Shown here piece after piece: positions 16,063 to 24,828 of a stretch of DNA of 64,000 bases (position 1 is its first letter; the number at the start of each line of letters is the position of its first letter). Below the pieces are notes generated by a model. The model was not told where the DNA came from. It saw only the letters and a program-made list of their open reading frames with translations, and did not search any database. The position numbers were made by a program, and so were the translations under genes. This stretch comes from Microterricola gilva. Its GTDB lineage: Bacteria > Actinomycetota > Actinomycetes > Actinomycetales > Microbacteriaceae. The stretch covers positions 1,054,001-1,118,000 of the forward strand of contig NZ_SHLC01000001.1 in NCBI RefSeq assembly GCF_004217495.1, written 5' to 3'.

Positions 16063-16653
16063 ATGATGACCGGATCACTGACGTTTGTCGGCGACAGCCT
16101 GACCGCGGGCGGACGCTGGGACGAGTGGTTCCCGGAGTTCAACGTTCACAACCACGGCACGGGCGGCGCGACGACGGCCGATGTGCTGGCCGGAATCGAC
16201 ATGCTCCTGGCCGAGGAGCCCGATGCGATCGCACTGCTCATCGGCACCAATGACCTCGCCTGGCGCAAGTCCGTTGAGCACGTCGTGCGCAACATCGAGA
16301 GCATCCTCGTGACCGCGCACAAGCGTCTGCCGCAGACCCGCCTGCTCGTGCAGTCTGTGCTGCCTCGTGAGCCGGAGTTCGCGCCGGCCATCCGCGACAT
16401 CAACAGACACCTGCGCCAGTTCTCGGCGACGGTGCGGGCGCAATACCTCGACCTCTGGCCGGTGTTCGCCGACGACCGGGGCGCGCTGGGCCCACTGCAC
16501 AGCGAGGACGGGCTGCACCTCACCGGCCCCGGCTACGAGAGCTGGCTGAACGAGCTGCGTCCCGCCATCGAACGGCTCTTCGCCGTGCCGATCGTGACGA
16601 CACCGATCGACACGATCGCCGTCGATGCCAGCGGCGCCACGGTCGGTCGCTGA
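16063..16653 (+). CDS. SGNH/GDSL hydrolase family protein
   Basis: 196-residue esterase/lipase-like hydrolase of the SGNH fold. Block I is TFVGDSLTAGG with the nucleophilic Ser at residue 12. The oxyanion Gly is in the GTGGATTADV block, the block III Asn is in LLIGTNDLAW, and the catalytic Asp/His lie in SEDGLHLTGPGY. No signal peptide is visible, so it is probably cytoplasmic. The substrate could be an acetylated sugar or a lipid ester; sequence does not decide. The ATGATG start has a good RBS (AAGGGAGGG). Its stop is only 2 bp from the stop of the convergent peptidase gene. Confidence 0.9.
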   Translation: MMTGSLTFVGDSLTAGGRWDEWFPEFNVHNHGTGGATTADVLAGIDMLLAEEPDAIALLIGTNDLAWRKSVEHVVRNIESILVTAHKRLPQTRLLVQSVLPREPEFAPAIRDINRHLRQFSATVRAQYLDLWPVFADDRGALGPLHSEDGLHLTGPGYESWLNELRPAIERLFAVPIVTTPIDTIAVDASGATVGR

Positions 16654-16655
16654 CC

Positions 16656-18017
16656 TCAGCGCGCGGCGATGAGGTGGCGGTAGAAGCCGATTCCGCGCAC
16701 CCAGGTGTCCACGTGCATGTGCTCGTTCGCGGCGTGCAGCGTCGCGCGCTGCTCCGCCGTCATCTCGAACGGCGTGAAACGGTAGACGGCATCGCAGATC
16801 GCCGTGAAGCGACGGCTGTCGCTCGCACCGGTCTGCACATAGGGGGTGGCGAGCACCTCGGAATCGATGGCGGCGATCGCATCGACGATCGACTGCCATT
16901 CCGCACCGGACATCGGCGAGACCGGTGATGGCTCGCTGGCGTCCTGAACGTCGATCTGCACGAGGGGATCGTGGATGGCGCGGCGCACGTGCCGCACCAT
17001 CTCCGCGACGCTCGACCCGACGGCGACCCGCACGTTCACGGTGGCGACAGCGCGCTCGGCGAGCGCGTTGTGTGCCATGCTCCCGCTCAGTTGGGTGACG
17101 GCGGCGGTTGTGCGCACGAGGGCATTCGTCTCGTCGCTCATGCGCCCGAGCGCGGCGAGCAGCAGCGGACGGAACAGCCGCGGGTGCCGGAACACGGCGG
17201 AGAGCGCCCCGGAGGAATTCGCGCCGACGGTGCGGAGCATCTCGGCGATGGCCGGGTTGATGCTGCCGCGGAAGGGGCGCGCGTGCATGCGGGTGATCGC
17301 GCGGGCCAGCCGCAGCGTCGCCGTCATTCGCGGGGGAGTCGACGCGTGGCCGCCCTGCTGCTCGACGCTCAGCGTGAGGTGGGTGATGCCCTTCTCGCTG
17401 ACGCCGATCATCGCACTCGGTCGCGTGAGGCCAGGCAGCACGCCGCGCACGATGGCGCCGCCCTCATCGAGCACGAGGCCGGGCCGGATGCCGCGGGCCC
17501 GCAACGTCTCCACGGTGGCGACCGCGCCACTGCCGCCGGTCTCCTCGTCGTGGCCGAAGCTCAGGTAAATGTCGTTGGCAGGGCTGAATCCGGCGTCGAT
17601 CTGGGCTTCGACCGCCTCCATGATGGCGACGAGCGCGCCCTTGTCATCGAGGGTCCCTCTGCCCCAGATCATCCGGTCTGGGCCGTCACCGACGGTCACG
17701 GCGTCGAATGGCGGATGGGTCCAGCCCTCCGCGGTCGCGGCGACGACGTCGTAATGCGCCATCAGCACCATCGGGGCGGCATCCGAGGCCCCGCGCCACC
17801 GGAACAGCATGGAGTGCCCGGCGATCAGCTCGAGTTCGAGAGTGGCATGGGTGAGCGGGTAGAGCTCGGCGAGCAGCGCGCGGAACCGGTCGAAGGCCGC
17901 CCAATCCGTGTCGGCCGGGTCGGAGCGCGACATGGTGGGAATGCGAATCAGCTGTTGCAGGCGCGCCACCGAGGTGGAGGCGTCGAGCAGCTGACGTTCG
18001 CTCTGCGCCTCAACCAC
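16656..18017 (-). CDS. M20 family metallopeptidase
   Basis: Zinc-dependent exopeptidase/deacylase of 453 residues. Metal ligands appear as MAHYDVV (His), GRGTLDDKGAL (bridging Asp) and FGHDEETGG (Glu pair), followed by the lid/dimerisation domain and a terminal His region. The long form with a WTHPPF segment resembles carboxypeptidase-S/PM20D1-like enzymes. The actual substrate is unknown. The start is GTG at 18017, lying inside the 3' end of the upstream metal-sensor gene (8-nt overlap), so the two are translationally coupled. No signal peptide is visible. Confidence 0.88.
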   Translation of the reverse strand: MVEAQSERQLLDASTSVARLQQLIRIPTMSRSDPADTDWAAFDRFRALLAELYPLTHATLELELIAGHSMLFRWRGASDAAPMVLMAHYDVVAATAEGWTHPPFDAVTVGDGPDRMIWGRGTLDDKGALVAIMEAVEAQIDAGFSPANDIYLSFGHDEETGGSGAVATVETLRARGIRPGLVLDEGGAIVRGVLPGLTRPSAMIGVSEKGITHLTLSVEQQGGHASTPPRMTATLRLARAITRMHARPFRGSINPAIAEMLRTVGANSSGALSAVFRHPRLFRPLLLAALGRMSDETNALVRTTAAVTQLSGSMAHNALAERAVATVNVRVAVGSSVAEMVRHVRRAIHDPLVQIDVQDASEPSPVSPMSGAEWQSIVDAIAAIDSEVLATPYVQTGASDSRRFTAICDAVYRFTPFEMTAEQRATLHAANEHMHVDTWVRGIGFYRHLIAAR

Positions 18018-18288
18018 GGTTGTTGCTGAGCTCGAACACCTTCAGCAGCTCGGTCACGGCGGCGTCACGTTCCTCGCCGCCGGCCTCGAACTGATGCGTC
18101 ACGTGGGTGCGCAGGTGGTTCTCGACGAGCAGCTTGTTCAACGAGCCGAGCGACTTCTGGATGGCGAGCGAGAGCGTGATGATGTCAACGCAGTAGTCCT
18201 CGTTCTCGATCATTTTCTCGAGCCCGCGCATCTGTCCTTCGAGAATGCGGGTGCGGTGCAGTGCGCGCTTCTTGATGTCTTCGATCAC
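18010..18288 (-). CDS. CsoR/RcnR-family metal-sensing repressor
   Basis: 92-residue all-helical DNA-binding protein of the CsoR/RcnR/FrmR family (DUF156). The family core RILEGQMRGLEKMIENEDYCVDII and LLVENHLRTHV is clear. Ligand positions are Cys33, His58 and His62, with the CsoR spacing of 25 and 4, but the third position is His rather than the Cys of copper-sensing CsoR. A Cys-His-His set is typical of Ni/Co sensors such as RcnR. The N-terminal fourth ligand is not obvious. No metal transporter lies beside it; it shares an overlapping operon with the M20 peptidase. The GTG start follows a leaderless promoter. Confidence 0.9.
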   Translation of the reverse strand: MIEDIKKRALHRTRILEGQMRGLEKMIENEDYCVDIITLSLAIQKSLGSLNKLLVENHLRTHVTHQFEAGGEERDAAVTELLKVFELSNNRG

Positions 18289-18351
18289 CCTGCAAGACTA
18301 CCGCCGGATTCGATACCGGGGGCGGGTACGCGGCACCGCTACTGTTGGGGC
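18289..18351. promoter_or_regulatory. Divergent leaderless promoters (metal sensor / DUF2207 gene)
   Basis: Minus strand: TAGTCT (18300-18295), 6 nt, GTG 18288. Plus strand: TACTGT (18340-18345), 6 nt, ATG 18352. The 63-bp interval is all that separates the two start codons. Confidence 0.6.
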
Positions 18352-20256
18352 ATGAGGCGTCTCGTCATTCAGCTCGGCAGCGCCATGATCATGACCGCGC
18401 TGTTCCTCGCAACGGCGGTCGGGCCTGCACTCATCACCCAGCCGGCCACAGCATCAGACGAGCACGCCGTGGCCGCGCTTGGTCCGAAGCTGGGAGTCGA
18501 TGACTTCCGTTTCGCCTCGCTCGATGCCGAGTACCTGCTCGGCCGCGACAGCGACGGCCGTTCGACCCTGGCCGTGACGGAGACACTGGTCGCCGTCTTC
18601 CCCGAGATCGATCAGAACCGCGGCATCCGTCGCGCCATCCCGCTCCGCTACGACGGCCACCCCACCGATGTCCGGGTGCTGAGCGTCACTGACGAGAACG
18701 GCGTCGCGCGCGGCTTCGAGCAGGAGAACGACGAGGACGACGAATTCCTGCTGGTGACGATCGCCGCTGACGGCTACGTGCACGGCGCGCAGAGCTACGT
18801 CATCCGCTACACCCAGAACAACGTCACCCTCGATCCGGACGACAGCGACGTCCAGGAGTTCTACTGGGACGTCAACGGCACCGGCTGGGCCCAGCCGTTC
18901 GACCGGGTGAACGCGGTCGTGACGATGGATGACGCACTCGGCGATGCGTTCACCGGCGACGTTGCCTGCTACCGCGGCCCGGAGGGGTCGACGACGCGGT
19001 GCGAACAGCTGGTGGTGGGCGAGAGTCTGCCGCCGGTGATCATGGTGGGCGCCGCCGATCTCGGGGCCTTCGAGAATCTCAGCGTGGCCATGGCGTTCGA
19101 TCCGGGCACCTTTGTGCCGAGAGACGCGTCTCTCGCGGCATCGACACCTGGACTCATCGGGCTCGGCGCCGGAATCGTCAGCGTCGCCGGGCTGATCGCC
19201 GCGATCGTGGCCAGGCGCACCCGATGGCGCAGCGCGGCCGGGCGCGGGCTGGTCATCGCCGAGTACGAGTCGCCGCCCGGCGTCGACCCCCTGCTCGCCG
19301 CCGAGCTGCTCGGGGCCGAGACCAAGGGGGTCACGGCGACGATCCTCGACCTCGCCGTCAACGGCGCCGTGCGCATCATCGAGACCAAGAAGAAGCGTTT
19401 CGAGTTGGAGCTGCACGATCCCGCGCTCGTCACGGCTGAGGGCGCCCCCGTGCTCGCGGCGCTCTTCGGCGACAACGCGGCACCGGGCGCCAGGCGCAAG
19501 CTCGGCTCCAGTGACAGCGCGCTGGCCAGCGCGCTCGTCTCTGTCGGTCGCAGCACGCGTGCACGGTCGACGGCAGCGGGGTTCCGACGCCCGGTCGGTG
19601 TCGGCGGGCGCATCGCGCTCGCGGCGGTCGTGCTGATCACCGCGGTGGTCGCCGTCATCGGCAGCATCATCGCCCTGGACACGGACCGCGGCGGCGTGTG
19701 GCCCGTGTTCGTCATGCTCGCCTCGATCGTTGCGGCCGTCTTTGTGCTGATCCTGCTCATCGACGTCCGCCCCCTGACCAGGCAGGGCGCGATCGCCAAG
19801 GAACAGCTGCGCGGCCTCGAACTGTTCATCCGGCTCGCGGAGGCAGATCGACTGCGGATGCTGCAGAGCCCGAGCGGGGCGCTCCGCGACCCCGTGGCGA
19901 GCGGAGTGGCGACGGCCGGCGTGGCGCTGGCGGATGCCGGATCGCCCGGCCCGGTCTCGCCGGACCAGGTGCTCCGGCTGCACGAGAAGCTGCTGCCGTA
20001 CTCGGTGCTGTTCGGGCAGGAGAAGGAATGGTCGGCGGAGCTCGCATCGCTCTACGAACGCGCTGGCACCGACCCGAGCTGGTACAGCGGGCGCAGCGGA
20101 TTCAACGTCGCGGCGTTCTCGGCGGGCGTCGGCAGCTTCGCGACCGCGTCGAGCACGTCATGGTCCAGCTCCGGCTCGAGCTCTTCCAGCGGCGGCTCAG
20201 GGGGAGGCGGCTCCAGCGGCGGCGGTGGCGGCGGTGGCGGTGGAGGGGGCGTGTAG
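18352..20256 (+). CDS. DUF2207 membrane protein with glycine-rich tail
   Basis: 634 residues. An N-terminal signal segment (about 1-35) leads into an extracytoplasmic DUF2207 beta domain (about 45-250, with FYWDVNGTGWAQPF typical of the family). A membrane helix follows at about 265-290, then a cytoplasmic region starting YESPPGVDPLLAAELLGAETKGVTATILDLAVNGAVRI, two further helices (about 425-480) and a second cytoplasmic segment. The extreme C-terminus is a Ser/Gly run ending in poly-Gly, as is usual for DUF2207 proteins. Function is unknown. The frame is open upstream to 18094, but the ATG at 18352 is fixed by the signal peptide and a leaderless -10 box. Confidence 0.88.
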   Translation: MRRLVIQLGSAMIMTALFLATAVGPALITQPATASDEHAVAALGPKLGVDDFRFASLDAEYLLGRDSDGRSTLAVTETLVAVFPEIDQNRGIRRAIPLRYDGHPTDVRVLSVTDENGVARGFEQENDEDDEFLLVTIAADGYVHGAQSYVIRYTQNNVTLDPDDSDVQEFYWDVNGTGWAQPFDRVNAVVTMDDALGDAFTGDVACYRGPEGSTTRCEQLVVGESLPPVIMVGAADLGAFENLSVAMAFDPGTFVPRDASLAASTPGLIGLGAGIVSVAGLIAAIVARRTRWRSAAGRGLVIAEYESPPGVDPLLAAELLGAETKGVTATILDLAVNGAVRIIETKKKRFELELHDPALVTAEGAPVLAALFGDNAAPGARRKLGSSDSALASALVSVGRSTRARSTAAGFRRPVGVGGRIALAAVVLITAVVAVIGSIIALDTDRGGVWPVFVMLASIVAAVFVLILLIDVRPLTRQGAIAKEQLRGLELFIRLAEADRLRMLQSPSGALRDPVASGVATAGVALADAGSPGPVSPDQVLRLHEKLLPYSVLFGQEKEWSAELASLYERAGTDPSWYSGRSGFNVAAFSAGVGSFATASSTSWSSSGSSSSSGGSGGGGSSGGGGGGGGGGGV

Positions 20257-20366
20257 CTACTGCTCCGATCAGGCGAGTCGGTCGAAACAGCACACGCATC
20301 GGTGGCGATCGCTGAGCGTGCCTGATTGATGGCTGCCGCCTTTCATGACGCTGTGCGTCTTGCGTC

Positions 20367-20378
20367 TACGCTGGGGGG
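20367..20378 (+). promoter_or_regulatory. Leaderless promoter of the gene at 20379
   Basis: TACGCT (20367-20372) is followed by six G residues and then the ATG. The G run touches the start codon, too close to act as a Shine-Dalgarno site. Confidence 0.6.
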
Positions 20379-20738
20379 ATGTCGAATCGCCCCGTCGCCC
20401 GCAAGGGGAACACCCCGGCCGCTCCCGAGTTCACCCGGCCGGCTCTCGCCCCCGGTCTCCTCGGTGCGATCGCCCTCATGGTCGGACTTGCCCTGCTCGA
20501 CGTCGACGCCTTCACGATCGTGCGCTTCGTCGTCAGCATCCTCGCCCTGATCATCTGCGTCTTCGCGGTGCAGGGCAAGGCGTGGTGGTGGCTCATCGGC
20601 CTGGCACCGATCGCCGTGCTGTGGAACCCGATCATCGTCATCGAACTACACGGTCAGGGCTGGGTTTCGCTGCAGTTCGTCGCCGCACTCATCTTCATCG
20701 CAAGCGGAATTTTCATCAAGGTTCCGACTAAGGCGTGA
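20379..20738 (+). CDS. Small membrane protein of unknown function (possibly DUF6804-like)
   Basis: 119 residues with a polar N-terminus and four closely packed hydrophobic segments (about 27-43, 48-67, 70-90 and 95-112). The pattern GKAWWWLIGLAPIAVLWNPIIVIELHGQGW recalls small actinobacterial DUF6804 proteins, but this rests on memory of the pattern only. The start is supported by the leaderless promoter. No functional link to its neighbours is evident. Confidence 0.7.
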   Translation: MSNRPVARKGNTPAAPEFTRPALAPGLLGAIALMVGLALLDVDAFTIVRFVVSILALIICVFAVQGKAWWWLIGLAPIAVLWNPIIVIELHGQGWVSLQFVAALIFIASGIFIKVPTKA

Positions 20739-20755
20739 AAATCCGCGCGGCGCAG

Positions 20756-20901
20756 TACACTGATACCGCGTCGGCAGACCCTGTCACCGCCTCGACCGTG
20801 CACGGCACGCTGCTTGGGGATGGGTTCGGCGCGTAGTTCGCGGGCATCACCGGGCAGCGACCGGTCGAGGGCGAACGCAGGCATCCGAGAGTTGGAGAAC
20901 A
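20756..20901 (+). promoter_or_regulatory. Promoter and structured 5' leader of the SNF2 gene
   Basis: TACACT at 20756-20761 is a good -10 candidate, giving a leader of about 135 nt before the ATG at 20902. The leader contains a long-range complement, CTCGACCG (20791-20798) with CGGTCGAG (20862-20869), which would close a large stem enclosing GC-rich sequence. An SD-like TTGGAG precedes the ATG. This is unusual in a region where most genes are leaderless. Confidence 0.4.
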
Positions 20902-23028
20902 ATGCCCGAACAGCGACGCTCACGTCAGCGCACCCGCAGTCGTGACGACGAGGCGCCCATCATCCCGATCCTCGCCCGCAAGGTGCGCGAGGTCGAGGCC
21001 AAGGCGCAGGGCGGCAAGGTCGGGCCGACCAACCGCACCAAGTTCCAGGTGATCGCACTGCTGATGCGCGAGGAGCGCGCGCGTGTGAAGACCGACCCGG
21101 AGATCAGCGACGCCACCAGGGCCGAGCTGCTCAAGCGCCTCGACGGCATTGCGCAGATCCTGGCGAAGACCGCCGCCCGCGACACCAGCCTGATCACCCT
21201 GCTCGAGCCGGACGCCTCCGTCGGCGCGGTCGCGCAGCGGTTCCGTCGGGACTGGCTGCTCGAGTCCGGTGCGGAACTCACCCCGGATGAGCTCATCATC
21301 ACGCGCGAGCCGGAAGCAGCGCCCGTGGTCCCCGAGAACCAGGTCATCCCGCAGTCGGTGAAGTCCCGCCAGCTCGCCAACCCGTTCCTCGCCCCCGACT
21401 TCTCGCGCGCTGCCGCCCCCGTTGTTCCGGTGCGCCGCCTCGCAAACTGGGAGCTGCTCAGCCCGCTGTTCAAGTCCTTCGAGTACGGATCCGGCGGGCA
21501 GGCGGCCACGATGGAGCTGCCGGAGGCGCCGAAGATCGACAGGCTCTCGCCCAAGGGCATGGAGCTGATGAAGCACCAGGCGCGCTTCGTCGAGAGCGTC
21601 CGCCAGGGGCACCGCACCTTCCTCCTGGCCGATGAGCCGGGACTCGGCAAGACGGCGCAGAGCGTGCTCGCGGCATCCGTCGCCGACGCCTACCCCCTGC
21701 TCGCCGTCGTGCCCAACGTCGTGAAGATGAACTGGGCCCGCGAGGTCGAGCGCTGGACGCCGCACCGCCGCGCAACGGTGATCCACGGTGACGGCGACAC
21801 CCTCGACGCCTTCGCCGATGTCGTCATCGTCAACTACGACGTGCTCGACCGCCACCGCAGCTGGCTCGGCACCCTCGGCTTCCGCGGCATGGTCGTCGAC
21901 GAGGCGCACTTCATCAAAAACCTGCAGTCGCAGCGCTCGAAGCACGTGCTCGCGCTCTCCGAACGCATCCGCCAAACCACGCCGGGCGGCAACCCCCTGC
22001 TGATGGCGCTCACCGGAACGCCGCTGATCAACGACGTCGACGACTTCCGCGCCATCTGGCAGTACCTCGGCTGGATCAACGGCGACAAGCCGGCTCCGGC
22101 GCTGCTGGCCAAGCTCGAGGAGTCCGGCCTGACACCGGCCGACATGGGCTTCTACGCCGAGGCGCGCGCCGCCGTCATCGACATGGGAATCGTGCGCCGC
22201 CGCAAGGTCGACGTCGCGACCGATCTGCCGGCCAAGCGCATCGCCGATCTGCCCGTCGAGCTCGACGACGACCTGGGCCGCTCCATCCGCCAGGCCGAGC
22301 GCGAGCTCGGCTACCGGCTGCGCGACCGTTTCCTGGCCCTCGTCTCCTCACGGGGTCTCAGCCTCGGCCAGCTCGACGAAGACCAGTTCGATGGCTTCGT
22401 GCGGGCCGTCGCCCACGCCGAGCTCGAGGAGTCGAAGGCCGCGAAGTCCGGCGACAACGTCTTCACGATGGTGCGCAAGATCGGCCAGGCCAAGGCGGCA
22501 CTCGCCGCCGACTACGCGGCCCAGCTGGCCCGCTCCGTCGGCAAGGTCGTGTTCTTCGCCAAGCACATCGACGTCATGGATGCCGCGGAGGAGACCTTCG
22601 CCAAGCGTGAGCTGAAGAGCGTCTCGCTGCGCGGTGACCAGAGCGCCGTGGCCAGGCAGGCCGCGATCGACGCGTTCAACAACGATCCGGATGTCTCCGT
22701 CGCCGTGTGCTCGCTCACGGCCGCCGGCGTCGGCGTCAACCTGCAGGCAGCGTCCAACGTCGTGCTCGCCGAGCTCAGCTGGACGGCCGCGGAGCAGACG
22801 CAGGCCATCGACCGGGTGCACCGCATCGGCCAGGAGGAGCCCGTCACGGCGTGGCGCATCATCGCGGCGCACACCATCGACGCGAAGATCGCCGAGCTCA
22901 TCGACAGCAAGCAGGGGCTCGCCGCGCGTGCCCTCGACGGCTCGGACGAGGAGGCCGTCGCGGCAGACTCGGTGCAGCAGAATGCGCTCGCGCACCTGCT
23001 GCGGCAGGCCATCGACGGTTCGTTGTAG
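20902..23028 (+). CDS. SNF2-family DEAD/DEAH helicase
   Basis: 708-residue ATP-dependent DNA translocase. Motif I is ADEPGLGKTAQS (near residue 243; Pro replaces the usual Met of DEMGLGKT), motif II is VVDEAH, motif III is ALTGTPLINDV, and motif VI is QAIDRVHRIGQ. The N-terminal ~200 residues are charged and match no domain I recognise. No nuclease, methylase or zinc domain is fused, and no restriction genes are adjacent, so it looks like a stand-alone chromosomal SNF2 protein. RecG/HepA-like transcription or repair roles are possible but unproven. Its stop codon overlaps the likely -10 box of pfkA. Confidence 0.92.
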   Translation: MPEQRRSRQRTRSRDDEAPIIPILARKVREVEAKAQGGKVGPTNRTKFQVIALLMREERARVKTDPEISDATRAELLKRLDGIAQILAKTAARDTSLITLLEPDASVGAVAQRFRRDWLLESGAELTPDELIITREPEAAPVVPENQVIPQSVKSRQLANPFLAPDFSRAAAPVVPVRRLANWELLSPLFKSFEYGSGGQAATMELPEAPKIDRLSPKGMELMKHQARFVESVRQGHRTFLLADEPGLGKTAQSVLAASVADAYPLLAVVPNVVKMNWAREVERWTPHRRATVIHGDGDTLDAFADVVIVNYDVLDRHRSWLGTLGFRGMVVDEAHFIKNLQSQRSKHVLALSERIRQTTPGGNPLLMALTGTPLINDVDDFRAIWQYLGWINGDKPAPALLAKLEESGLTPADMGFYAEARAAVIDMGIVRRRKVDVATDLPAKRIADLPVELDDDLGRSIRQAERELGYRLRDRFLALVSSRGLSLGQLDEDQFDGFVRAVAHAELEESKAAKSGDNVFTMVRKIGQAKAALAADYAAQLARSVGKVVFFAKHIDVMDAAEETFAKRELKSVSLRGDQSAVARQAAIDAFNNDPDVSVAVCSLTAAGVGVNLQAASNVVLAELSWTAAEQTQAIDRVHRIGQEEPVTAWRIIAAHTIDAKIAELIDSKQGLAARALDGSDEEAVAADSVQQNALAHLLRQAIDGSL

Positions 23029-23090
23029 ACTCGCGAAACCGAGCGAAACGCCCCGATGATGCGGCGACGCGGCAGAGCCCTGCCGCGGAG
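23026..23090 (+). promoter_or_regulatory. pfkA promoter overlapping the SNF2 stop, with leader hairpin
   Basis: TAGACT at 23026-23031 includes the SNF2 stop codon and is a -10 candidate. About 40 nt into the predicted leader an 8-bp perfect stem (CGCGGCAG 23068-23075 with CTGCCGCG 23080-23087) has a 4-nt loop. It could slow readthrough from upstream or protect the pfkA 5' end. No T-tract follows. Confidence 0.4.
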
Positions 23091-23136
23091 CGAGTCGGAA
23101 TCACAGCATGAGAAGCACAGAGGAGTCGTAGGGCGC

Positions 23137-24168
23137 ATGAAGATCGGAATCTTGACGAGCGGTGGCGACTGCCCCGGATTGAACGCCGTGATCCGCGGAG
23201 CCGTGCTCAAGGGAGTCATCTCGCACGACACCGAGTTCGTCGGCTTCCGCTCCGGCTGGCGCGGCGTCGTCGAGGCCGACATCATGCCGATCACGCGCCA
23301 TGACGTGCGCGGCCTCGCCAAGCAGGGTGGAACCATCCTCGGCTCCAGCCGCACCAACCCCTTCGAGGGCGAGGGCGGCGGGCCGGAGAACATCCAGCGC
23401 ATGCTCGATGAGAACGGCATCGACGCCATCATCGCGATCGGCGGCGAGGGCACCCTCACCGCCGCACGCCGCCTGCACGACGAGGGCGGCATCAACGTCG
23501 TCGGCGTTCCCAAGACGATCGACAACGACCTGACCGCCACCGACTACTCCTTCGGCTTCGACACCGCCGTGGAGATCGCCACGGAGGCCATCGACCGCCT
23601 GCGCACCACCGCCGACTCGCACGGCCGCTGCATGGTGCTCGAGGTCATGGGCCGCCACGTCGGCTGGATCGCCCTGCACTCCGGCATGGCCGGCGGCGCG
23701 CACGCAATCCTCATCCCGGAGCAGCCGCAGTCCATCGATCAGATCTGCGAGTGGGTGGAGTCCGTGCGCGAGCGCGGCCGTGCCCCGCTCGTCGTCGTCG
23801 CCGAGGGCTTCACCCTCGAGGGCATGACCGAGGCGCACTCGCACAAGGGCCTGGACGCCTTCAACCGCCCGCGCCTCGGCGGCATCGCCGAGCTGCTCGC
23901 CCCGATGATCGAGGAGCGCACCGGCATCGAGTCCCGCGCGACCGTTCTCGGCCACATTCAGCGCGGCGGCGCCCCGAGCGCCTACGACCGGGTGCTGGCA
24001 ACCCGTCTCGGCATGGCGGCCGTCGAGGCCGTCTACGAGCGCCAGTGGGGCTCCATGGTGTCCCTCCGGGGAACCGAGATCAAGACGGTCAGCATCGCCG
24101 AGGCAACGGGCGGGCTCAACACCGTGCCGCAGGACCGCTTCGACGAGGCCCGCATCCTCTTCGGCTAG
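23137..24168 (+). CDS. pfkA: 6-phosphofructokinase, group III, predicted ATP-dependent
   Basis: Phosphorylates fructose-6-phosphate in glycolysis. The 343 residues begin MKIGILTSGGDCPGLNAVIRG. The phosphate-donor signature reads IIAIGGEGTLTAA and PKTIDNDLTATDYSFGFDTA. In this family Gly at the fourth position of GG(D/E)G goes with ATP use and Asp there with pyrophosphate use, while the Lys in PKTIDND marks group III. ATP is therefore the predicted donor. MEVMGRHVGW-type sequence (VLEVMGRHVGWIALHSG) and HIQRGGAPSAYDR complete the active site. The frame is open upstream, but the ATG at 23137, with AGGAG 11 nt before it, precedes the first conserved strand. Confidence 0.96.
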   Translation: MKIGILTSGGDCPGLNAVIRGAVLKGVISHDTEFVGFRSGWRGVVEADIMPITRHDVRGLAKQGGTILGSSRTNPFEGEGGGPENIQRMLDENGIDAIIAIGGEGTLTAARRLHDEGGINVVGVPKTIDNDLTATDYSFGFDTAVEIATEAIDRLRTTADSHGRCMVLEVMGRHVGWIALHSGMAGGAHAILIPEQPQSIDQICEWVESVRERGRAPLVVVAEGFTLEGMTEAHSHKGLDAFNRPRLGGIAELLAPMIEERTGIESRATVLGHIQRGGAPSAYDRVLATRLGMAAVEAVYERQWGSMVSLRGTEIKTVSIAEATGGLNTVPQDRFDEARILFG

Positions 24169-24178
24169 GAACCCGGCC

Positions 24179-24688
24179 GTGTCGTCTGCTCCCGCCCTGC
24201 CAGAGGTCTGCGTCGTCTACCTGCTGCGCACCGACGAGCGCGGCGTCAGGCAGGTACTGCTCGGGCGCAAGAAGTTCGGCCTCGGCCAGGGCAACTTCGT
24301 CGGCCTCGGCGGCAAACTCGAGCCGGGGGAGACGCCGACGGATGCCGCGGTGCGCGAGGTCGCCGAGGAATCCGGCGTCGTCGTGCGGCCGGAGGATCTG
24401 CAAGCCCGCGGCAGGCTCAGCTACCACTTCCCGCACCGGGAATCGTGGAGCCAGGCGTCGCACGTGTTCGTGTGCGAACGGTGGGAGCGTCATCCAAGCG
24501 AATCGGATGAATTGAATCCTGAGTGGTTCGATCTGGACGCCGTTCCGTACGCGGAAATGTGGGATGACGCCCGCTTTTGGTTGCCGGCGGTGCTGCTGGG
24601 CGGAGGGGTCGACCGCAGCTTCACCTTCGGTGAAGACCTCGCAAGCGTCGTGGATGCGACACTCTCCGCCACTCCGCAATCTGACTGA
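24179..24688 (+). CDS. Nudix hydrolase, MTH1/8-oxo-dGTPase-like
   Basis: 169-residue Nudix protein. The box GGKLEPGETPTDAAVREVAEESGV fits G-x5-E-x7-R-E-x2-E-E-x-G. The preceding segment GLGQGNFVGLGG and the later DELNPEWFDLDAVPYAEMWDDARFWLP resemble MTH1-type oxidised purine nucleotide hydrolases (conserved W-F near the base pocket). It probably sanitises oxidised nucleotides, but broad dinucleotide substrates are possible. The GTG start lies 10 bp after pfkA, so it is likely co-transcribed. Confidence 0.88.
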   Translation: MSSAPALPEVCVVYLLRTDERGVRQVLLGRKKFGLGQGNFVGLGGKLEPGETPTDAAVREVAEESGVVVRPEDLQARGRLSYHFPHRESWSQASHVFVCERWERHPSESDELNPEWFDLDAVPYAEMWDDARFWLPAVLLGGGVDRSFTFGEDLASVVDATLSATPQSD

Positions 24689-24700
24689 CCCAGACTCAGG

Positions 24701-24828
24701 TTGACCTCTGTCGATTCGGGTGTAAGTATCGACGTGGTGTTCCGCAGTTCTTCGATTTCGGCAAGCCATTCCTCGTGAATTTCCGGTGAACTCTCACCGA
24801 CCTCCTCTTCCCCTAAAGAAAGACGCCG
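24701..24828 (+). promoter_or_regulatory. Promoter and leader of the PiT phosphate transporter
   Basis: TTGACC (24701-24706) is followed after 17 bp by AAGTAT (24724-24729), or after 16 bp by TAAGTA, one of the best -35/-10 pairs in the window. The predicted leader is about 95 nt, with AAAGAAAG before the GTG. No PhoB/PhoP-type direct repeats were recognised. Confidence 0.5.
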
